NCBI RefSeq assembly: GCF_900142195.1
Contig: NZ_FRAB01000023.1
Location: 1 to 64,000, forward strand
DNA: 64,000 nucleotides
Origin: Paraburkholderia terricola
GTDB taxonomy: Bacteria; Pseudomonadota; Gammaproteobacteria; Burkholderiales; Burkholderiaceae
Direction: 5' to 3'
Shown here piece by piece: positions 51,836 to 61,014 of this stretch (positions within the stretch are counted from its first letter, which is position 1; each line of letters opens with the position of its first letter). Both the position numbers and the translations under genes were made by a program. The notes beneath the pieces are model-generated. The model had not been told where the DNA came from. It made no database searches and saw only the letters and a program-made list of their open reading frames with translations.

Positions 51836-52897
51836 TCAGGAAATGATCCAGGTATTGAAGCGCTCGGTCACCTTCTGACGGTTGTCCGCCCACCATTGCG
51901 GACTCGGCAGGCGCATTTCGCGCAGATTGTCCGGCGCGGTGGGCAGAATCGCCGCGCGGGCGGCCGGGATCGATTCGAACGATTTGCGATTGGTCGGACC
52001 GTAGGCAAGCGTGGCCGTCAGCGTCGCCTGGCGTTTCGCATCGGCGCAAAAGCGCACGAACTGCCTCGCGAATTCGGCACGCGGCGTGCCTTTCGGAATA
52101 CCCCATCCCTCGATTGAATAGAGGCCCTGATTCCACACGATCGTGACCGGCGCACCGCCGTCGCGGGCGGCCTGAGCACGGCCGTTCCACGTCGAGATCA
52201 TGTCGACGTCGCCGCTCTGGATCGCCTGCATGGCTTGCGCGCCGGACGTCCACCAGATGTTCACGTGCGGCTTGATCCGGTCGAGACTGCGGAACGCGCG
52301 ATCGACGTCGAGCGGATACAGCTTGTCGAGCGGCACGCCGTCGGCGAGCAGCGCCTGTTCGAGCGTGTCCAGCGGACTGCGGCGCAGGCAGCGGCGGCCC
52401 GGAAAGCGCTTGACGTCCCAGAAGTCCGCCCACGACTTGGGACCGTTCTGGCCGAACTTGTCCTGGCGGTACGCGAGCACGGTGGCGTAGACATCGACGC
52501 CGAGCCAGTTCGGCGTCACGGCATCGGTCATCAGATCGGGAAAATCGCTCGCCTTCAGACCGATCGGTTCGAGAAAGCCTTTTGATTCGAGGTACGGGAT
52601 ATCGGCGGAAAGCGTGAGCGTGGTGACGTCCCAGACGAAGTTCTTCGTCTGCACCATCGCCGCGAGTTGCGCGACGGGTTGCGATTCGCGCGCGACACTC
52701 ACCACCTTGATGCCGGTGGCTTTTTCGAACGGAGCGTAAAACGCGTCGCGATAGGCGGTGGTGTAGGGACCGCCGGGATCCGATACGACGATCTGTTTGG
52801 ACTGCGCGCCGGCCAGCACCGGCATGGCGCCCGCGAGTGCTGCGCCGCCGACGCCCTGCAGAAAGCGGCGCCGGTTCAGGTTGAGGTCTTGCGTCAT
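51836..52897 (-). CDS. PotD-type substrate-binding protein with Tat signal
   Basis: 353 residues. Signal begins NLNRRRFLQGVGG, a textbook twin-arginine motif, so it is exported folded. Family fold: IVVSDPGGPYTTAYRDAFYAPFEKATGIKV in two strands and a helix, VDMISTWNGRA in the hinge. Related to binding proteins for polyamines and small organic solutes; the ligand is unknown. Confidence 0.92.
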   Translation of the reverse strand: MTQDLNLNRRRFLQGVGGAALAGAMPVLAGAQSKQIVVSDPGGPYTTAYRDAFYAPFEKATGIKVVSVARESQPVAQLAAMVQTKNFVWDVTTLTLSADIPYLESKGFLEPIGLKASDFPDLMTDAVTPNWLGVDVYATVLAYRQDKFGQNGPKSWADFWDVKRFPGRRCLRRSPLDTLEQALLADGVPLDKLYPLDVDRAFRSLDRIKPHVNIWWTSGAQAMQAIQSGDVDMISTWNGRAQAARDGGAPVTIVWNQGLYSIEGWGIPKGTPRAEFARQFVRFCADAKRQATLTATLAYGPTNRKSFESIPAARAAILPTAPDNLREMRLPSPQWWADNRQKVTERFNTWIIS

Positions 52898-52942
52898 GCT
52901 CGGGTCTCCCGCACAGGATGAAAAGGAACGGCCGCTGCGTGG

Positions 52943-53704
52943 CTACTTCGCGCGTTCGCGAAAGAACGCTTCCATCATTCGCGCCGGCTCGCCGGAGTCG
53001 TAGGCTTCACGCTGGATGCGTGCGCCGGCTGCGATGGCGTCGCGAAAGCCCGGCTCGGTCATCTCGCGAAAACGCTGCTTGTCCAGACGCATTGCGACGG
53101 GCGGCTTCGCGGCGAGCTCAGTGGCGATTTCAAGCGCCTTCGCGAACACCTGGTCTGCCGGCACGATGTGATGAATCAGCCCGATGCGGTGACATTCGTC
53201 GGCATCCATCAGGCGGCCCGTCAGCGTCAATTCGATCGTGCGCGACATGCCGAGCATTTCGCTCATGATCCACGGCCCGGTAGTGCTCGCAATGCCCGCG
53301 TTGATCTCGGGCTGCCCCATGCGCACGCCCGGATGGCCGACGCGAATATCGCCGAGCAACGCAACCTGGAAGGCCGAGCCGGCGGCCGTACCGTTCAACG
53401 CCATGACGAGCGGCTTCTTCAAGCCGCGCAGCACCGCGTAGTAGCGCTCCCACTCCTTGACCCACACCACCGCGCGCTCGCCGTCGAAGTCGTGCGCCTC
53501 CGACAGATCCTGTCCCGCCGAAAACGCGCGGTCGCCGGCGCCGGTCATGACGATCGCGGCCACGTCGCTGTCCGCGTCGAAGCGCTGCAACGCGTCGATG
53601 ATCATTTCGCGCATCGCGGTAGTCCAGGCATTGAGGCTGGCGGGACGGTTCAACGTGATGACGGCGACGCGCCCGTGGCTCGAAACAAGAATGTCTTCGT
53701 TCAT
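52943..53704 (-). CDS. enoyl-CoA hydratase/isomerase (crotonase) family
   Basis: 253 residues. Crotonase motifs: VITLNRPASLNAW, ALNGTAAGSAFQVALLGDIRVG (oxyanion hole Gly) and GQPEINAGIASTTGPWIM with its Glu. The usual GGTQRLPR is altered. First gene of the operon, so with the acyl-CoA ligase it forms a partial degradation route for the transported acid. The start codon has no clear ribosome site; the operator half-site lies 5 bp upstream of it. Confidence 0.88.
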   Translation of the reverse strand: MNEDILVSSHGRVAVITLNRPASLNAWTTAMREMIIDALQRFDADSDVAAIVMTGAGDRAFSAGQDLSEAHDFDGERAVVWVKEWERYYAVLRGLKKPLVMALNGTAAGSAFQVALLGDIRVGHPGVRMGQPEINAGIASTTGPWIMSEMLGMSRTIELTLTGRLMDADECHRIGLIHHIVPADQVFAKALEIATELAAKPPVAMRLDKQRFREMTEPGFRDAIAAGARIQREAYDSGEPARMMEAFFRERAK

Positions 53705-53708
53705 TTGT

Positions 53709-53723
53709 TATCTCATAGAGATA
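53709..53723. promoter_or_regulatory. candidate IclR half-site in the enoyl-CoA hydratase leader
   Basis: TATCTCATAGAGATA is an inverted repeat (TATCTC/GAGATA) and matches 13 of 15 bases of the arm upstream of the iclR gene. Another short inverted repeat, GTATA-gaaa-TATAC, follows at 53733-53746. Confidence 0.6.
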
Positions 53724-54062
53724 GTTGATGGTGTATAGAAATATACGTTTGCCAAAATACACATGCAAGGTGAATGGGCTGGGGGTTTACGCGCAGCGGC
53801 AACTCATGCGTGAGTTCGCAACCAGAGGCAAGCTCGTGGGATCGGCTCAATGTCCGGCACAGGTACTTCGCGCCGGTCGAGACGGGGCAGGAGCGATAGC
53901 GCGGGACGCAATGGACTCGTCGCCGGGTCGCCGGAAGGTGCGGCGCAGGCGCTTGTGGGAAGGGGGATGCCACCGTGCATCGAACTCGGCCGGGTCGATG
54001 CGGCAACGTCGATACAGTGCGAATTTCAGTCTACAGTTGGCCGTGGATGATGCGAGGACATC
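53724..54062. other. gap between divergent enoyl-CoA hydratase and DUF2784 genes
   Basis: About 340 bp with both promoters. Apart from the small inverted repeat at 53733-53746, nothing structured was seen; open frames are short. Confidence 0.4.
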
Positions 54063-54437
54063 ATGATCTGGCTCGCCGATGCGGTACTCGTGATGCATGC
54101 GCTAATTGCGCTTTTTATCGTGGGCGGACTCGCGGCGATCTGGGTCGGTTCGCTCCTCGATTGGGAATGGGTGCGCCACCGGCTGTTCCGGCTCGCGCAT
54201 CTGTTCGCGATCGGCCTGGTGGCGATCTTGTCGCTAGTCGGTGTGGTCTGTCCGTTGACCGCGCTGGAAGACTGGCTGCGCGGCGGCTCGGTTGACACGC
54301 AAGGCTTCATCCAGCGCTGGGTGAGCCGCCTGCTCTACTACGACGTGCCGGTCTGGATGCTGACGCTCCTATACGTGGTGTTCGCGCTGGCAGTGCTGCT
54401 GAGCTGGCGCGCAGTTCCACCCCGCCAACGCACGTAG
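54063..54437 (+). CDS. DUF2784-family membrane protein
   Basis: 124 residues with four hydrophobic segments: LADAVLVMHALIALFIVGGL, LAHLFAIGLVAILSLVGVVCPLTALE, and a C-terminal pair ending in a basic tail. VVCPLTALEDWLR and LLYYDVPVWM are the family signature. Function unknown. Confidence 0.85.
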   Translation: MIWLADAVLVMHALIALFIVGGLAAIWVGSLLDWEWVRHRLFRLAHLFAIGLVAILSLVGVVCPLTALEDWLRGGSVDTQGFIQRWVSRLLYYDVPVWMLTLLYVVFALAVLLSWRAVPPRQRT

Positions 54438-54497
54438 CGCACCTAGCGCAAAGCCTGCACTGTGTAAGTCTCTCGGCATCCGGCACCCACTCACTAG

Positions 54498-54983
54498 TCA
54501 CATCGGCATGCCTTGCATGCGACGCGCGAAACGCGCCCGTTCGGCCTGATCCATCAAATCCAGAAACTGATCCGTGTCCATGTGAATCAGCTCTTCATGA
54601 TCGCCGGCTTCGAAATAGACGTCCGGCTGCCGCGCGAGGCTCTCGTCGAGAAAGGTCGGCATGCCATAGGCCGCGCATACCGGCGGGAGCGCACCCGCGT
54701 CGCAATCCTTGAATAGCTCCCGCAGATCGACCTCTTTCGCCAACACGAGACGGCGTCCGGTCTGCGCCCACAGTTCGGAGAGCCGCACGGCGTAGGTCGA
54801 TGGCAGCACCGCCGCCACATAGCCGTGCTCGTCTTCGAGCAGCACGGTCTTGACGAGACGGTCGCCGGGAATATGCGCCGCCGCCGCGGTTTCAACGCTG
54901 GAATGGCTGTATGGATGGTGCACGATTTCGTACCGGGAACCCTTGTTGCGCAGACAGTCCTGGAGAGTCGCGGACATGGACAT
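54498..54983 (-). CDS. YbaK/EbsC-family aminoacyl-tRNA deacylase-like protein
   Basis: 161 residues. Opens CLRNKGSRYEIVHHPYSHSS and has LVKTVLLEDEHGYVAAVLP with the family Lys, and PPVCAAYGMPTFLDESLA. Family members hydrolyse mischarged tRNAs (Cys-tRNA-Pro or Ala-tRNA-Pro) in trans. Single domain, cytoplasmic. Confidence 0.88.
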   Translation of the reverse strand: MSMSATLQDCLRNKGSRYEIVHHPYSHSSVETAAAAHIPGDRLVKTVLLEDEHGYVAAVLPSTYAVRLSELWAQTGRRLVLAKEVDLRELFKDCDAGALPPVCAAYGMPTFLDESLARQPDVYFEAGDHEELIHMDTDQFLDLMDQAERARFARRMQGMPM

Positions 54984-55168
54984 GACGCACCTCCTTTGAA
55001 AACGAAGGGAACGGAAGATGATTGCGCGAGACTTCTAAAGGATAGGTCGCTTTCGCGCGCATGTGAAAAACATGCGGACGGAAACGATCGTGCGCGATTA
55101 TCCCGTATGGCATGCGGGCCGGTTTTCGCCAATAATGGCCCGACATCCACTACCGGACGAGGGCGGCC

Positions 55169-57220
55169 ATGCGTTACAGCCCCGACGCCATTCGCACGAT
55201 CGCCCTGGTCGGGCATGCCGGATGCGGCAAGACCTCGCTTGTCGAAGCCCTGCTCCACCAGGGCGGCGCGATCCATGCGCCCGGCAGCGTGGAGCGCGGC
55301 ACCACGGTCTGCGATTTCGACCCGCTCGAACGCAAATATCAGCACTCGCTGAACTCCGCCGTCGTCCACCTCGACTACCGCGATACGCGCGTCTATCTGC
55401 TGGACACCCCCGGCTATCCGGATTTCTGCGGTCTGTCGATCAGCGCGCTGCCCGCCGTGGAAACGGCCGCCGTCGTCGTCAATGCGCAGACCGGCATTGA
55501 AATGACCACCCTGCGCATGATGGCGTGGGCGCAGGAACGCAAGCTGTGCCGGATGCTCATCGTGAACGGCATCGACGGAGAAAAGGTCGATCTTCCGGCG
55601 CTCCTCGCGCAAATCCAGCAGACGTTCGGCACGGGTTGCCTGCCCATCAACCTGCCAGCGCAGAACGGTCGCCAGGTGGTGGACTGCTTTTTCAACCCGG
55701 CCGGCGACGCCGATTTTCTGTCGGTTGCGGCCGCGCACAATGCGCTGATCGATCAGGTGATCGAGATCGACCCCGCCCTGATGGAGCTTTACCTCGAACA
55801 AGGCGAGGCGATCAGCCCCGAACAGTTGCACGAGCCCTTCGAGCGGGCGCTGCGCGAAGGACATCTGGTGCCGATCTGCTTCACGTCGGCGGCCAACGGC
55901 GCGGGCGTCGCGGAATTGCTCGACCTGTTCGTCCGGCTGCTGCCCAATCCGCTGGAAGGCAACCCGCCGCTCTTCTACCGCGACGCCGGTGAACGCCGGC
56001 AAGTCGTGCGCGCGGAACCGGTCGCCGACAAGCACGTCCTGGCGCACGCCTTCAAGATCGTGATGGACCCCTACATCGGCAAGATGGCCGTGTTTCGCAT
56101 CCATCAGGGCACGGTCAGGCGCGACAGCCAACTCTATATCGGCGATGGACGCCAGCCGTTCAAGGTCGCCCATCTGATGCTGCTGCAAGGCAAGGAGCAC
56201 GTGGAGGTCACGCAGGCCGGCCCCGGCGATATCTGCGCGACGGCCAAGGTCGACGAGATCGGCTTCGACGCCGTGCTGCACGACGCCCCCGAGGACGGCG
56301 ACATCCACCTGACCCCGCTCGACTTCCCCACGTCCATCTACGGTTTGGCGATCGAGCCCGCGCGGCGCGGCAACGAGCAGCGCCTCTGGGAGGTTCTGCA
56401 AAAGCTCAGCGCGGAAGACCCATGCCTGCGCATCGAGCACCCGGTCGGCACCAACGAAACGGTGGTGCGAGGTCTGGGCGAACTGCACCTGCGCCTCATG
56501 CTGGAGCGGCTATCCGACCAATACAAGCTTGACGTCGTCACGCGGCCGCCGAAGATCGCCTATCGGGAAACCATCGGCGGCGGGGCCGAGGGGCATCATC
56601 GCCACAAGAAGCAAACCGGCGGCGCCGGGCAATTCGGCGAAGTGATGCTGCGCGTGGAGCCGTTGCCGCGCGGCGCGGGGTTCGAGTTCGTCGACGCCGT
56701 CAAGGGCGGCGCCATTCCCGGGCAATTCATGCCCGCCGTGGAAAAAGGCATCCAGCAGGTTATCGAGAGCGGACCGCTCGCCGGCTTTCCGATGCAGGAC
56801 GTGCGCGTCACCGTGTTCGACGGCAAGAGCCATTCCGTCGACTCCAAGGAAGTGGCCTTCGTCGCCGCCGGGCGCAAGGCCTTCGTCGATGCGGTGCTGA
56901 AGGCCCAGCCCATTCTGCTGGAGCCGATCGTGGGCATCGAGGTGACGACGCCGGAAGCCGCGATGGGCGACATCATCGGCGACCTGTCCGCCAAGCGCGG
57001 TCAGGTGCATGGCACGCGCGCGGCCGCCGGCAACGCGGTGGTGGTATCGGGGCAGGTGCCCTTGTCCGAACTCAACGACTATCAGTCGCGCCTGAACGCC
57101 ATCGCCGGCGGGCACGGCAGCTATAGCATCCAGTTCAGCCACTATGACCCGGTGCCGCCCGCGCAGCAGGAGCGGATGGCGTCGCAGCATAAAAAACAGG
57201 GCGACGGCACGGCGCCATGA
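55169..57220 (+). CDS. elongation-factor-G-like translation GTPase (paralogue)
   Basis: 683 residues. G1 GHAGCGKTSL, G3 DTPGYPDF, then domains II to V (VDAVKGGAIPGQFMPAVEKGI and GIEVTTPEAAMGDIIGDLSAKRG are domain IV/V blocks). Domain order is that of EF-G, but the P-loop GHAGCGKT differs from AHIDAGKT and the G4 motif NKxD reads NGID in LIVNGIDGEKV. This is the EF-G-like subgroup found beside normal FusA in proteobacteria. It binds the ribosome by homology; specific role unknown. No neighbours of translation. Confidence 0.9.
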   Translation: MRYSPDAIRTIALVGHAGCGKTSLVEALLHQGGAIHAPGSVERGTTVCDFDPLERKYQHSLNSAVVHLDYRDTRVYLLDTPGYPDFCGLSISALPAVETAAVVVNAQTGIEMTTLRMMAWAQERKLCRMLIVNGIDGEKVDLPALLAQIQQTFGTGCLPINLPAQNGRQVVDCFFNPAGDADFLSVAAAHNALIDQVIEIDPALMELYLEQGEAISPEQLHEPFERALREGHLVPICFTSAANGAGVAELLDLFVRLLPNPLEGNPPLFYRDAGERRQVVRAEPVADKHVLAHAFKIVMDPYIGKMAVFRIHQGTVRRDSQLYIGDGRQPFKVAHLMLLQGKEHVEVTQAGPGDICATAKVDEIGFDAVLHDAPEDGDIHLTPLDFPTSIYGLAIEPARRGNEQRLWEVLQKLSAEDPCLRIEHPVGTNETVVRGLGELHLRLMLERLSDQYKLDVVTRPPKIAYRETIGGGAEGHHRHKKQTGGAGQFGEVMLRVEPLPRGAGFEFVDAVKGGAIPGQFMPAVEKGIQQVIESGPLAGFPMQDVRVTVFDGKSHSVDSKEVAFVAAGRKAFVDAVLKAQPILLEPIVGIEVTTPEAAMGDIIGDLSAKRGQVHGTRAAAGNAVVVSGQVPLSELNDYQSRLNAIAGGHGSYSIQFSHYDPVPPAQQERMASQHKKQGDGTAP

Positions 57221-57269
57221 GCCGCCTGCCCGGCTTCATCGTACCGGACACCATCTCACAAACCGTATA

Positions 57270-57280
57270 GGTACTGTACC
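57270..57280. promoter_or_regulatory. GGTACTGTACC palindrome upstream of LysE-type gene
   Basis: 11-bp palindrome with a one-base centre, 54 bp before the ATG at 57334. Short, so it may be chance, but it sits in the promoter position. Confidence 0.3.
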
Positions 57281-57333
57281 GGGCTGTCTCGCTAGAATGC
57301 TCGAAAGCCTCATCGACCGATTCGGAGACGTCC

Positions 57334-57957
57334 ATGTCGTACCTTAGCTTCAGCGCGCTGCCCGCCGGCATTCTGTTCGCGCTCGTCACCAGCATCACGC
57401 CCGGCCCGAACAACACCATGTTGCTGGCCTCGGGCGTCAACTTCGGTTTTCGCCGCACGCTGCCGCATGTATCCGGCATTAGCGTGGGCGTCGTGCTGTT
57501 GATGCTGTCGGTCGGAATCGGCCTCGGCGAAGCCTTCGTTCATTTCCCGGTGCTGTACACGGTGCTGGAGGTCGCGAGCGTCGTCTATCTGCTGTACCTG
57601 GCGTGGAAAATCGGCACGTCGGGCGAATTGAAGGTGAAGAACGGCGAACGCCGGCCGATGAAATTCCATGAAGCCATCGCCTTCCAGTGGGTCAACCCGA
57701 AGGCATGGATGATGGTGCTGACCGCCGCCACGACGATCCACCTCAGCGCGAGCACCAGCATGAACGCCGTCGCCATGGCGGCGGTCTTCTATGTGATCGG
57801 CTTTCCGTGCATCTGCCTGTGGGCGGGCTTCGGCACCGCGATGCGGCGCGTGCTGTCGGACCCGAAGCGCCTGCGCGTCTTCAATGTGGCGATGGCGCTG
57901 CTGCTGGTGTTCTCGCTGTATCCGATCGCGCTGAAGCTCGTCGGGCTGGACGCGTGA
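57334..57957 (+). CDS. LysE-family amino-acid exporter
   Basis: 207 residues, about six helices. FALVTSITPGPNNTMLLASGVNFG is the LysE/RhtB signature (TPGPN). ATG 57334 has GGAGA six bases upstream. Exports basic or hydrophobic amino acids or homoserine-like compounds; substrate not deducible. Converges with the MocR gene, 14 bp apart. Confidence 0.92.
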   Translation: MSYLSFSALPAGILFALVTSITPGPNNTMLLASGVNFGFRRTLPHVSGISVGVVLLMLSVGIGLGEAFVHFPVLYTVLEVASVVYLLYLAWKIGTSGELKVKNGERRPMKFHEAIAFQWVNPKAWMMVLTAATTIHLSASTSMNAVAMAAVFYVIGFPCICLWAGFGTAMRRVLSDPKRLRVFNVAMALLLVFSLYPIALKLVGLDA

Positions 57958-57971
57958 GCGCCTGAGCGCGG

Positions 57972-59387
57972 CTAGAGCGTGCCCTGCCCGACTCGTTCGA
58001 TGAAACGCCATAGCGCGTCGTCGGTCGAGTACGGCGCGTTGAAGCGGAACCAGGCGCTCGGGGCGTCGTCGGGACGGAAATAGGAACCGGGCGCGAGCCA
58101 GATGCCATGCGCGAGCGCGGCGGTCGCCACTTCGCCGGCGCGCCCGGCGTCGATCGGCAGGCGCGCCCACAGGAACAGGCCGGCGCGCGGCCGGTGAAAC
58201 ACGTCGAGCCCGAGCGAATCGAGCCGCTCCTCCACCGTCGCGTGCGCCAGCTTGAGCCGCTCGTTCACCGCTTCCACGTGACGCGCGTAGCGCCCTTCCA
58301 GCAGCACCTTGTCGACGATCCGCTCGATCGCCTCCGACGACGTCAAGCCCACCGCCATCTTCGTGCGCGCCAGTTCGCGCAGCACCGCGCGCTCGGCGAC
58401 CACGTAGCCGCAGCGCAGCCCCGGCGTCACCGTCTTCGAAAAGCCGCCCACGTACAGCACGCGCTGCAAGCCTTCCATCGCGGCGAACAAGGGCGCGCCG
58501 GAGGGCGCAAGCTCGCGGCTCACGTCGTCCTCGATCACCCACATGCGCTGACGCTCGGCGATTTGCAGCAGGCGGAACGCCGCCGACATGCCGAACGTCG
58601 CGCCCGTCGGATTCTGCAAGGTGGTGTTGACGAAGATCGCCTTCGGCTTGTGCTGCGCGACCAGCGCTTCGAGCACATCCGTATCGACGCCGGCCGGCGT
58701 GCGCGGCACGCCATGCACGACCAGTCCCGCCAGCTTGAGAATCTGCAGCAGATTGCAATAGCCGGGATCTTCGACGATCACGGCGTCGCCCGCGCGCAGC
58801 AACGTGCGGACGATCAGGTCGAGCCCTTGTGTCGCGCCTTGCGTGAGCAGCACGTTGGAAACATCGACGGGCAGGCCGCGGCGGTCGAGTTGTTCGGCGA
58901 TCCGCTCGCGCAACGGCGCGAAGCCGTAGGGATGCCCGTAATCGCCCAGACGCGCCGCCGGCACCCGGCTCATGGCGCGCAGCGCGTGCTGCAAACCGGT
59001 CTCGTTGATCCATTCGTTCGGCAGCCAGCCGCCGCCCGCCTTGATCGGCACCGAATGGTCGGCGAATACGTCCGAGAGCAGCCAGGTCGCGGTGAGGCTC
59101 GGCGGCTGCCAGTCGGTGGCCGCCACCCGCGTGGATTGCGAGCGCGCCGCCACGCGATAGCCGGAGCCGCGCCGCGCGACCACCAAACCCATCGAAACGA
59201 GACGGTTGTAAGCCTCGGTGACGGTGAAGGTACTCAGTTCGTGGCTGTGCGCCAACTGACGCACCGACGGCAGCAACGCGCCCGCGCGCAGCGATTGCGC
59301 CTCGATTGCGCTCGCGAAACCCTGCACGACCTGCTCGACGAGCGTGGGAGCGGCGCGCCGGTCGCGTTCAAGTTGTAGTTCGATCAT
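57972..59387 (-). CDS. MocR-family regulator (GntR wHTH fused to aminotransferase fold)
   Basis: 471 residues from ATG 59387. Residues 1-75 are a GntR-type winged HTH (SAIEAQSLRAGALLPSVRQLA, FTVTEAYNRLVSMG). The rest is a type-I PLP fold with NVLLTQGATQGLDLIVRTLL, VIVEDPGYCN and the PLP-binding Lys in GGFSKTVTPGLRCGY. Divergent from an omega-aminotransferase, so it probably regulates that gene in response to PLP plus an amine, as GabR or TauR do. Confidence 0.92.
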   Translation of the reverse strand: MIELQLERDRRAAPTLVEQVVQGFASAIEAQSLRAGALLPSVRQLAHSHELSTFTVTEAYNRLVSMGLVVARRGSGYRVAARSQSTRVAATDWQPPSLTATWLLSDVFADHSVPIKAGGGWLPNEWINETGLQHALRAMSRVPAARLGDYGHPYGFAPLRERIAEQLDRRGLPVDVSNVLLTQGATQGLDLIVRTLLRAGDAVIVEDPGYCNLLQILKLAGLVVHGVPRTPAGVDTDVLEALVAQHKPKAIFVNTTLQNPTGATFGMSAAFRLLQIAERQRMWVIEDDVSRELAPSGAPLFAAMEGLQRVLYVGGFSKTVTPGLRCGYVVAERAVLRELARTKMAVGLTSSEAIERIVDKVLLEGRYARHVEAVNERLKLAHATVEERLDSLGLDVFHRPRAGLFLWARLPIDAGRAGEVATAALAHGIWLAPGSYFRPDDAPSAWFRFNAPYSTDDALWRFIERVGQGTL

Positions 59388-59457
59388 GGTCGGGATCAGG
59401 AGCCTGGCGGCGGCCGATTCAGCGTGACAGGGCGCGAGACGAAGGCGATTCATCGAC

Positions 59458-59541
59458 ACAGTTCGCACAGATCCACCAACACAGTTAGCGTCACACTGCG
59501 TCAACTGTTTATGCCGCCATTAAACCGCGGACGCTACAGTT
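59458..59541. promoter_or_regulatory. ACAGTT repeats in the MocR/aminotransferase promoter
   Basis: ACAGTT at 59458, 59481 and 59536, and its inverse AACTGT at 59503. MocR proteins typically bind repeats of this kind between the divergent genes, so these are candidate binding sites. Confidence 0.45.
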
Positions 59542-59593
59542 TCGCAACGCCCCAAAGGAAGTCGCCTTGGGGGACCACTTCGAGGAGAAACCC

Positions 59594-60922
59594 ATGACTT
59601 CGCGCCCCGTCATCGACGACCTGTCGTCTTTCTGGATGCCCTTCACGGCGAACCGCCAGTTCAAGGCCGCGCCGCGCCTGCTGGAATCGGCCAAGGGCAT
59701 GTACTACCGCAGCACCGACGGGCGCGAGGTGCTCGACGGCTGCGCGGGTCTATGGTGCGTGAACGCCGGCCACGGCCGCGACGAGATCGTCGCCGCGATC
59801 ACGCAGCAACTGTCCACCATGGACTTCGCGCCGACATTCCAGATGGGCCACCCGCTCGCGTTCGAAGCCGCCACGAAAGTCGCCGAACTGATGCCGCAAG
59901 GCCTCGACCGCATCTTCTTCACGAACTCGGGTTCCGAATCGGTCGACACGGCGCTGAAAATCGCGCTCGCATACCACCGTTCGCGCGGCGAAGGCCAGCG
60001 CACGCGTCTGATCGGCCGCGAGCGCGGCTATCACGGCGTGGGCTTCGGCGGCATTTCGGTCGGCGGCATCGCGCCGAACCGCAAGACCTTTTCCGGCGCG
60101 CTGCTGCCGGCGGTCGATCATCTGCCGCACACGCACAACCTCGAACACAACGCGTTCTCGAAGGGCCAGCCCGCCTGGGGCGCGCATCTGGCCGAGGACC
60201 TGGAGCGCATCGTCACGCTGCACGATGCGTCGACGATCGCGGCCGTGATCGTGGAACCGGTGGCCGGCTCCACGGGCGTGCTGATTCCGCCGCAAGGCTA
60301 TCTGCAGAAGCTGCGCGAGATCTGCACGAAGCACGGCATCCTGCTGATTTTCGACGAAGTGATCACCGGTTTCGGCCGCGTCGGCAAAGCGACGGCGAGC
60401 GAATATTTCGGCGTGACGCCCGACCTGATCACGATGGCGAAGGCCATCAACAACGCCGCGATTCCGATGGGCGCGGTGGCGGCAAGCCGCACGATCCACG
60501 ACACGATCGTCAACAGCGGCGCGCAAGGCGCAATCGAGTTGTTCCACGGCTACACGTATTCGGCGCATCCGGCAGCGGCTGCCGCCGCGGTCGCGACGCT
60601 CGACCTGTATCGCCGTGAAGGTCTGTTCGAGCGCGCCGCATCGCTCGCGCCGACGTTCGAAGCCGCCGCGCACTCGCTGCGCGACGCGAAGCACGTGAAG
60701 GACATTCGCAACCTCGGCATGATCGCGGGCGTCGAACTCGAACCGCGCGACGGCGCGCCGGGCGCGCGCGCTTACGAGGCGTTCGTCAAGTGCTTCGAGG
60801 CGGGCGTGCTGGTGCGCTTTACCGGCGACATTCTCGCGTTCTCGCCGCCGCTCATCATCGATGAAGAGCAGATCGCCCACCTCTTCAAGACCGTGGGCGA
60901 CGTGCTGGCGACGGTGCAGTAA
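59594..60922 (+). CDS. omega-amino-acid:pyruvate aminotransferase (class III)
   Basis: 442 residues from ATG 59594, with GAGGAG six to seven bases upstream. Class-III features: FWMPFTANRQF start of beta-alanine:pyruvate transaminases, IFFTNSGSESVDTALK, LLIFDEVITGFGRVG, and the PLP Lys in ITMAKAINNAAIPMG. Transfers amino groups from beta-alanine or other omega-amines to pyruvate. Controlled probably by the divergent MocR. Confidence 0.92.
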   Translation: MTSRPVIDDLSSFWMPFTANRQFKAAPRLLESAKGMYYRSTDGREVLDGCAGLWCVNAGHGRDEIVAAITQQLSTMDFAPTFQMGHPLAFEAATKVAELMPQGLDRIFFTNSGSESVDTALKIALAYHRSRGEGQRTRLIGRERGYHGVGFGGISVGGIAPNRKTFSGALLPAVDHLPHTHNLEHNAFSKGQPAWGAHLAEDLERIVTLHDASTIAAVIVEPVAGSTGVLIPPQGYLQKLREICTKHGILLIFDEVITGFGRVGKATASEYFGVTPDLITMAKAINNAAIPMGAVAASRTIHDTIVNSGAQGAIELFHGYTYSAHPAAAAAAVATLDLYRREGLFERAASLAPTFEAAAHSLRDAKHVKDIRNLGMIAGVELEPRDGAPGARAYEAFVKCFEAGVLVRFTGDILAFSPPLIIDEEQIAHLFKTVGDVLATVQ

Positions 60923-61014
60923 ATCGCTTGAACGGCCGCGGCGGCGCGGCTCCATGCGCTGCGCGCCGCCGCGCCGCTTGTGAAGCACACGCTCGCCGGG
61001 CGCTACGCCGTGAG

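Noticed and set aside
54587..56488. 633-codon minus-strand frame
   Set aside because: Antisense shadow of the EF-G-like gene and the YbaK gene; composition is Arg/Gln/His-rich with no family match.
57310..59013. 567-codon minus-strand frame, Arg-rich
   Set aside because: Overlaps the LysE gene antisense and the MocR gene out of frame; the Arg/Ala composition is typical of a high-GC shadow.
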